Assembly (NCBI GenBank): GCA_002396805.1
Contig: DGYW01000066.1
Coordinates: 1-11,231, forward strand
Reading direction: 5' to 3'
Source of the DNA: Firmicutes bacterium UBA4996
Lineage (GTDB): Bacteria; Bacillota; Limnochordia; Darwinibacteriales; Darwinibacteriaceae
Length of the DNA stretch: 11,231 bases
Position 1 is the first letter of the stretch. The number at the start of each line of letters is the position of its first letter. Position numbers and translations under genes: made by a program. The notes beneath the pieces were generated by a model that did no database searches, was not told where the DNA came from, and saw only the letters and a list, made by a program, of their open reading frames with translations. Positions 7,147 through 11,231 of this stretch are shown one piece after another.

Positions 7147-8331
7147 TTACACCCCCCTGCGTGTTAAAGCCGTTACCACTGAACCCCGGACGATAACGCC
7201 TTTCAAAACCATTTGATCATCAACGACAGCTAAGGGGCCTTGGGTTTCCTCTACATCGTCTAGCAGATCCCGCATAGGTGTATCACCTTTGACTGTAGGC
7301 ACTTCGGTGCGGATCAAGGCATCTAGCTCGAGATTTTCATGTTTTGCCCGGACCAAATCCTCTGGGTATAAGGTGCCTAGCAAACGCCGCCTGCGATCCA
7401 CCACCAGCACATTTGCGAGATTATGGCGTTCTAGTTTATGCAACGCTCGATTGACACCATCGCGCCCGAATACCACTACATCTTTAGGTGGTTCCATAAT
7501 GGCATCGGCCGTCAAAATTTTACTTCTATCTACGTCCTCGGTAAATTTCACTACATAATCGTTTCTTGGATAGTTTAGAATATCTTCAGCGCAACCTTGT
7601 TGAATAACCCGGCCATCTCGCATGATTGCTATAGTATCGCCTAGGCTAAGAGCCTCGTCTAAATCGTGAGTGATAAAGACGATAGTCTTATTCATCTTTG
7701 CTTGCAACCGAATCAATTCTTGTTGCATATCTTTCCGAATCAAGGGGTCCAAGGCGCTAAAAGGCTCATCCATCAACAAGATATCTGGATCCGAAGCTAA
7801 CGCCCGTGCCAAACCGACCCGTTGTTGCATCCCGCCACTTAATTCGTGGGGATAAGATTCTGCATAGCCATCAAGACCAACTAGCCCAATAGCTTCTGCC
7901 GCGGCGTCTCGTCTGGCTTCTTTGTCCACCCCTTTGATTTCTAAACCAAAGGCTACGTTGTCTAAAATTGTTCGATTTGGGTAGAGGGCAAAATTCTGAA
8001 ATACCATCCCCATTTTATCACGACGTAAATCCCGTACTTGTTTCCTATCCATCTGGGTAATGTCTTCACCGTCCACAAATATTTGCCCTGCGGTAGGTTC
8101 ATGTAACCTATTCATACACCGTAAAAGGGTGGACTTGCCACTACCAGAGAGACCCATTATGACAAACAGTTCTCCTTTGGGAATAGTCAAACTCACTTTG
8201 GCTACTCCAACCGTCAAGTTGGTCTGTTCCAAAATTTCGTTCTTGGAATATCCCGCCTCCAGTAGGGCCAGGCCCCGTTCGGGATTTTTGCCAAAGACCT
8301 TCACTACATCCTTCACTACAATTTGATCCAT
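7147..8331 (-). CDS. opuAA: Glycine betaine ABC transporter ATP-binding protein with tandem CBS domains (OpuAA/ProV family)
   Basis: Cytoplasmic ATPase that powers osmolyte uptake through the permease encoded next. 394 aa. The ProV-specific N-terminal extension (residues 15-45, GLALLEAGYSKNEILEQT) precedes the nucleotide-binding domain. That domain has Walker A GLSGSGKST (60-68), Q-loop FQNFALYP (111-118), signature LSGGMQQRV (164-172), Walker B ILLMDEP (184-190) and H-loop THD (221-223). Two CBS motifs follow, about 272-330 and 335-392. In OpuA-type transporters CBS domains sense ionic strength, and in several Bacillota they bind c-di-AMP, which shuts uptake; either could apply here. The ATG at 8331 has a strong GGAGG at 8336-8340, but with only 4 nt spacing. 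First gene of a three-gene operon with nearly abutting genes. The preceding region carries repeated operator-like sequences and a leader hairpin. Confidence 0.96.
   Translation of the reverse strand: MDQIVVKDVVKVFGKNPERGLALLEAGYSKNEILEQTNLTVGVAKVSLTIPKGELFVIMGLSGSGKSTLLRCMNRLHEPTAGQIFVDGEDITQMDRKQVRDLRRDKMGMVFQNFALYPNRTILDNVAFGLEIKGVDKEARRDAAAEAIGLVGLDGYAESYPHELSGGMQQRVGLARALASDPDILLMDEPFSALDPLIRKDMQQELIRLQAKMNKTIVFITHDLDEALSLGDTIAIMRDGRVIQQGCAEDILNYPRNDYVVKFTEDVDRSKILTADAIMEPPKDVVVFGRDGVNRALHKLERHNLANVLVVDRRRRLLGTLYPEDLVRAKHENLELDALIRTEVPTVKGDTPMRDLLDDVEETQGPLAVVDDQMVLKGVIVRGSVVTALTRRGV
7152..7158 (-). promoter_or_regulatory. Ribosome binding site for the TTG start of the OpuAB-like permease
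   Basis: AGGGGGG on the minus strand within the last codons of the ATPase gene, 8 nt before TTG at 7143. Confidence 0.7.
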
Positions 8332-8352
8332 AATTCCTCCGTTCCAATCTAG

Positions 8353-8373
8353 TCAACGCCTTACGGCCGTTGA
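8353..8373 (-). promoter_or_regulatory. Leader hairpin with GNRA loop before the betaine operon
   Basis: In the minus-strand RNA the arms UCAACG-G-CC and GGCGUUGA pair over 8 bp with one bulged G, closed by the tetraloop GUAA. It ends 12 nt before the ribosome binding site and 21 nt before the start codon. It could steady the 5' end of the mRNA or modulate translation; neither is shown. No known riboswitch was recognised. Confidence 0.5.
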
Positions 8374-8383
8374 ACACTTACCC

Positions 8384-8413
8384 AGTGTAGCATGGATTTT
8401 TACACAATGTGTA
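8384..8413 (-). promoter_or_regulatory. Candidate promoter of the betaine operon
   Basis: Minus strand: TACACA (8408-8413), 18 nt, TACACT (8384-8389). Each box matches the sigma-A consensus at four of six positions. Transcription would start near 8377, just upstream of the leader hairpin. The -35 box is half of the 13-bp palindrome at 8401-8413, so a bound regulator would block it. The match is weak and another start further up is possible. Confidence 0.35.
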
Positions 8414-8449
8414 GAAAGGACCGAGTTATTACCGAGATTTTACACAATG
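8395..8449. repeat. Operator-like repeats upstream of the betaine operon
   Basis: A perfect 13-bp palindrome TACACAATGTGTA lies at 8401-8413, widening to 21 bp with one mismatched pair. Its left half with flank, GATTTTTACACAATG (8395-8409), recurs as GATTTTACACAATG at 8436-8449, 40 bp away. Between them ACCGAG occurs twice, 11 bp apart (8420-8425, 8431-8436). An inverted relative, reading ATTACACTTTGT on the minus strand, lies at 8469-8480. The layout fits cooperative binding of a dimeric regulator on one DNA face; the regulator is not in this window. Confidence 0.6.
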
Positions 8450-8568
8450 CCAATTAGATTAACTCGAGACAAAGTGTAATTTTGCTATCCGGGAGCAAGT
8501 AGGAGAACAGGTTAGCTAGATTTAATGCGGTCCTCCCAAGTAAATTCGTTAACATTTCTCCACTCAAA

Positions 8569-8593
8569 AGGCCTCCCGGATTCCGAGAGGCCT
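8569..8593 (-). terminator. Intrinsic terminator of the acidic peptidase gene
   Basis: Eleven-bp stem (8583-8593 with 8569-8579) with a 3-nt loop. On the minus strand it has one G-U pair, is GC-rich (AGGCCTCTCGG arm), and is followed by TTTTG counting the last base of the stem. It lies 13 nt beyond the stop codon at 8607. It separates this gene from the betaine operon read in the same direction. Confidence 0.8.
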
Positions 8594-8606
8594 GATTAAA
8601 GCTGTT

Positions 8607-9554
8607 TTATTTTTCTACATCAACCACAATGAAAGGTTGCAGTTGATAGGGTTTGGGAGCCACATTACGGTCTTTCCACATATAGAACCAGCGCTCTAAC
8701 GGATAGTAGTAATATCCATCCTGCCAGTGGTCGGATGTGTCATAGGGATCCGCAAAAATCAAAATGTCATCACCGATCCCTGGTGTACCGTTGTTATCAT
8801 AACCGATAATAGCTTGCCAGTGACCGTCCCAATCACCCCACTCCACCATAATGGGTCTGCCGGCATTGAGGTGATCGACTAACCAGGTGACAAAAAAGCT
8901 ATCCTTGGCATCCTCCACCCACTCTTCACTTGCATCATCGTTTTCAGTTGTATACAGACTATTGGCGGAGAAAGTTGGCCACAGATTTCCCACATCGTTG
9001 GGGGTGAGACCATCCTCTTCGGTGATCAAATCACTTGGTTCATATTCTGATTTATAACTCGTTTCAAGAACTTGAAAGCCCTCAAGTTCAGTGAAGAACT
9101 CGTACAGCTGCTTGACGTTAGTGCCGTACTCATAAAAGTTATTGGCACTGCCTGGTGTAGCATCTGGTATATCTAAATCCGTCGACGACCCCATTAATTC
9201 CGCCAATTGCATTTCAGTAAAGGCGGTGTTTCCAAAATGGTGCAAAACCATGAGAGCTGTGACATTCCCACAGGACCATTCAGTTGTTTGTTGCATGGTC
9301 TTAAACTTGGGGATAATCGTTAACTGGTCATCTGACGTCATATTATAGAAGTCTAGATTCACGTAATAACGAGAGCTTGCATTGTCTCCAGCGTTAGCAT
9401 AGGCATCGGCTCCGCCATATTCATCGTAATCAAGTCCATCGATTATTTGTGGCTTTGCTTTCTCCACGGCCTGCCCGCTTATCCCTACAGTAGTACTAAC
9501 TACCAAGAGACCAAGCATCACTAACAGTGCAACCAAAGACAAACCTTTTTTCAT
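8607..9554 (-). CDS. Secreted acidic C39/papain-like cysteine peptidase-type protein
   Basis: Probably an exported cysteine protease or amidase-like protein of the C39-like group; substrate unknown. 315 aa with a signal peptide (MKKG, hydrophobic 5-22, cleavage near residue 29). No lipobox, transmembrane tail or sorting signal is visible. The catalytic set looks complete: Gln89 six residues before Cys95 (QTTEWSCGNVTAL), His245 (GDWDGHWQAIIGYD) and Asp269 (IFADPYD). Cys95 is the only cysteine. The loop DNNGTPGIGDD (253-263) resembles a calcium-type loop. About 150 residues separate Cys and His, more than in a minimal C39 domain. The mature part has about 51 Asp/Glu against 14 Lys/Arg, and the C-terminus is aromatic-rich (YYYYPLERWFYMW). 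No ABC exporter or bacteriocin precursor is adjacent, so bacteriocin-leader processing is unlikely. ATG start at 9554 with AGGAAG upstream. Own promoter and terminator make it monocistronic. Fold call is likely; activity is inferred. Confidence 0.78.
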   Translation of the reverse strand: MKKGLSLVALLVMLGLLVVSTTVGISGQAVEKAKPQIIDGLDYDEYGGADAYANAGDNASSRYYVNLDFYNMTSDDQLTIIPKFKTMQQTTEWSCGNVTALMVLHHFGNTAFTEMQLAELMGSSTDLDIPDATPGSANNFYEYGTNVKQLYEFFTELEGFQVLETSYKSEYEPSDLITEEDGLTPNDVGNLWPTFSANSLYTTENDDASEEWVEDAKDSFFVTWLVDHLNAGRPIMVEWGDWDGHWQAIIGYDNNGTPGIGDDILIFADPYDTSDHWQDGYYYYPLERWFYMWKDRNVAPKPYQLQPFIVVDVEK

Positions 9555-9605
9555 TTACCAGCTTCCTTTCTTTTCCACCGAATTTTGGAGATGGAATATG
9601 ATCTG

Positions 9606-9633
9606 ATTATACAAGCTGTGCAGGGTTCGTCAA
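9606..9633 (-). promoter_or_regulatory. Sigma-A-type promoter of the acidic peptidase gene
   Basis: Minus strand: TTGACG (9628-9633), 16 nt, TATAAT (9606-9611). This is one mismatch from consensus over both boxes. It predicts a start near 9599 and a leader of about 45 nt before the ATG at 9554. It is the best promoter in the window. Confidence 0.8.
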
Positions 9634-9849
9634 TGGGTTCTGAGTAATATAACAATTGCCTTGTAACCAGCTTGCCGAGCTGATTAGACCGTACACTTTA
9701 TACATCACAGCCGTACCCAGGACTAACCCCTTTAGTAATTAATAGTCTTTGTTAAAAGGATTTTTGTGCCAGGACTAGAAAATAACAGCATTAGGACTTT
9801 TTTAACCCGACTAATTAAGTGATAACACCATTACTGAGGAGGCCTTGCG
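9634..9849. promoter_or_regulatory. Upstream region of the argH-like gene with short direct repeats
   Basis: The remainder of the 295-bp divergent spacer. CCAGGACTA occurs at 9717-9725 and 9769-9777 (52 bp apart), and AGGACT again at 9793-9798. ACTAA/TTAGT form a small inverted repeat at 9722-9736, and CAGCT/AGCTG another at 9669-9683. None resembles a T-box or an established riboswitch. The AT-rich segment around 9734-9746 faintly recalls an ArgR box but is not a clear match. No good plus-strand promoter was found. GAGGAGG at 9836-9842 is the ribosome binding site. Confidence 0.4.
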
Positions 9850-11231
9850 ATGATTGATCTTACCAAGTTTCCTTCGCCTATTTATCAAGAGACTGTTTTG
9901 GAGCCTATTTTTCAAGCATTTAAGGACAATTATTATCACGAAATGATGGCGATTAACTACGCCCACGCAGTCATACTCGTGGAACAAGGTATTATCACCA
10001 AACCAGAGGGCAAAAAAATCGTAGGTGCCCTGCTAGAAATTGAAAGTGAGTTGGTTCCTGAGTGTCTAGAATATACGGGTGAGTACGAAGACTTATTCTT
10101 TTTCATTGAAAAGCAGCTCATCAATAAATTAGGAGTCGAAGTTGCCGGAAAGCTTCATACTGGGCGTAGTCGCAATGACATTAATATCACGCTTTTCAAA
10201 ATGAAAACCAAGCAACACCTCCTCGCTCTACTTAACGAAGTCGTGGCACTACAGCAAACCCTCCTGGAAGTTGCTGAAGATAACAAGGAGACTCTAGTAA
10301 TCGCCTACACCCACGGTCAACCAGCACAACCTACCACTTTCGGTCATTACTTGGGGGCACTTATTGAGATATTAAGTAGAGATCTGGATCGCCTTCTCAA
10401 TGCCTACTCCACGACGGATCAGTGTAGCATGGGAGCGGCGGCCATCACAACTTCCGGTTTTCCCCTTAACCGGGCTAAGATCGCCTCTCTCTTAGGCTTT
10501 GCACAACCTCAAGAAAACTCCTACGGTTGCATTGCAGCGGTAGATTATCTCATGGAGGTATATAGCGCACTACGAATCTTATTCATTAACCTCGGTCGCT
10601 TCGCCCAGGATCTAGACTTTTGGACTTCCTTCGAAATAGGACATCTTTATGTGCCCAATGAGTTTGTCCAGGTGAGCTCAATCATGCCGCAGAAGCGCAA
10701 CCCCGTTGCCATTGAGCACATCCGAATTCAGGCTTCGATAATCGTTGGACTGTGCGATACCATGGTTAACTCTATGCATAATACACCTTTTGCTGACATG
10801 AATGACGCGGAAGATCCAATTCAGGTTGTGGGTTTTGATGCTTTCAATAAGGCACGCCGCTGTTTGAGGCTGATTGCGGGGTTTGTGGCCGGCTTGCAGG
10901 TCGATGAAGCCAAGGTCAAAGAACATATAGCTGCAAGCTTCGTGACTATCACCGAATTAGCAGATTCCCTTGTCAGGGAAGAAAACATTAGCTTCAGAGC
11001 AGCCCACGAGGTGGCGAGTCTGCTAGTACGTAACCTTATTGCTCAAGGTCAAAACCTCCATTCCGTTGACTACAAACAATTTTCAACATGCTTTCTCAGA
11101 ATAACTGACCGAGAGCCAAATATCCCTCCAGAAAAGCTTATAAAACTTCTAGATCCAACCTACTTTGTGCAAGTTAGAAACTGCCAAGGAGGACCAGCTC
11201 CTTCAGCCTTGGAAGCCAGCTTCAAAAAATA
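9850..11231 (+). CDS. Argininosuccinate lyase-family protein (divergent), stop codon cut by window edge
   Basis: Member of the fumarase/aspartase superfamily closest to argininosuccinate lyase, which splits argininosuccinate into arginine and fumarate. 460 codons are visible; the last two bases are TA, so a TAA or TAG probably completes it. Start ATG at 9850 has GAGGAGG 7 nt upstream. Landmarks: HTGRSRND (103-110), THGQPAQP (154-161, general base region), GAAAITTSGFPLNR (195-208) and the mobile catalytic loop SSIMPQKRNP (276-285, serine present). Typical enzymes read MPQKKNPD here; this one has RNPV. It also lacks the usual N-terminal WGGRF segment, starting directly with a short FPSPIY region, and ends with GGPAPSAL. 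These mark an ArgH-like paralogue group, so a different amino-acid-fumarate adduct may be the substrate. No argG or other arginine gene is in the window. Superfamily is near certain; reaction is moderate. Confidence 0.9.
   Translation, partial: MIDLTKFPSPIYQETVLEPIFQAFKDNYYHEMMAINYAHAVILVEQGIITKPEGKKIVGALLEIESELVPECLEYTGEYEDLFFFIEKQLINKLGVEVAGKLHTGRSRNDINITLFKMKTKQHLLALLNEVVALQQTLLEVAEDNKETLVIAYTHGQPAQPTTFGHYLGALIEILSRDLDRLLNAYSTTDQCSMGAAAITTSGFPLNRAKIASLLGFAQPQENSYGCIAAVDYLMEVYSALRILFINLGRFAQDLDFWTSFEIGHLYVPNEFVQVSSIMPQKRNPVAIEHIRIQASIIVGLCDTMVNSMHNTPFADMNDAEDPIQVVGFDAFNKARRCLRLIAGFVAGLQVDEAKVKEHIAASFVTITELADSLVREENISFRAAHEVASLLVRNLIAQGQNLHSVDYKQFSTCFLRITDREPNIPPEKLIKLLDPTYFVQVRNCQGGPAPSALEASFKK

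Noticed and set aside
8141..8377. 78-residue minus-strand frame overlapping the start of the betaine ATPase gene
   Set aside because: It is an out-of-frame overlap of a strongly conserved coding region, including the Walker A segment; no independent evidence.
8607..9554. Bacteriocin leader peptidase (classical C39)
   Set aside because: The protein has a signal peptide, no ABC transporter fusion, and no neighbouring double-glycine precursor or exporter gene.
9634..9849. Possible T-box or arginine-responsive leader before the argH-like gene
   Set aside because: No T-box core sequence, no terminator with a long T run and no clear antiterminator pairing were found.
10678..10926. Minus-strand frame of 82 residues inside the argH-like gene
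   Set aside because: Antisense to a well-conserved enzyme coding stretch, with no ribosome binding site or recognisable domain.
1..11231. Defence island, prophage or mobile element
   Set aside because: Despite a helicase-like gene, the motifs identify it as HelD; there are no nucleases, transposases, integrases, terminal repeats or target duplications.

Overview
The window looks like chromosomal DNA of moderate G+C from a Bacillota-type bacterium. The evidence is a HelD-type RNA polymerase recycling helicase, strong GGAGG/AAGGGGG ribosome binding sites, many TTG start codons, and an OpuA-style glycine betaine transporter whose ATPase carries CBS domains. Neither solute-binding protein has a lipobox cysteine. 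This would fit a Bacillota lineage with an outer membrane (for example Limnochordia- or Halanaerobiales-like), but that placement is inference. No tRNA, rRNA, CRISPR array, insertion sequence or phage gene was seen.

Layout from left to right. (1) 1-2880, minus strand: a carbohydrate ABC importer in the order binding protein, MalF-type permease, MalG-type permease. The last gene runs off the left edge. A 16-bp stem-loop separates the binding-protein gene from the first permease gene. (2) 2881-3131: a divergent intergenic region with two short palindromes. (3) 3132-5411, plus strand: a HelD helicase, apparently transcribed alone, converging on the next operon with a hairpin at 5397-5422. (4) 5448-8331, minus strand: a tightly packed three-gene glycine betaine/compatible-solute importer (ATPase with CBS domains, permease, binding protein; gaps of 3 and 1 nt). 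Its promoter region at 8332-8510 has a perfect 13-bp palindrome, a repeated copy of one half plus flank 40 bp away, an inverted relative and a GNRA-capped leader hairpin. (5) 8607-9554, minus strand: a secreted, very acidic C39/papain-like cysteine peptidase-type protein with one cysteine, its own sigma-A-like promoter and its own terminator. (6) 9850-11231, plus strand: a divergent argininosuccinate lyase-family enzyme that starts 295 bp from the divergently read peptidase gene. Its stop codon is cut by the window edge.

Functionally the window holds two nutrient or osmolyte importers, a transcription-recycling factor, an exported peptidase-like protein and a lyase. Gene order does not show that these units work together as one system. 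I found no convincing new multi-gene system. The best leads are the candidate operator array before the betaine operon, the orphan acidic peptidase-like protein, the argH-like paralogue with no argG beside it, and the structured spacer in the sugar operon.
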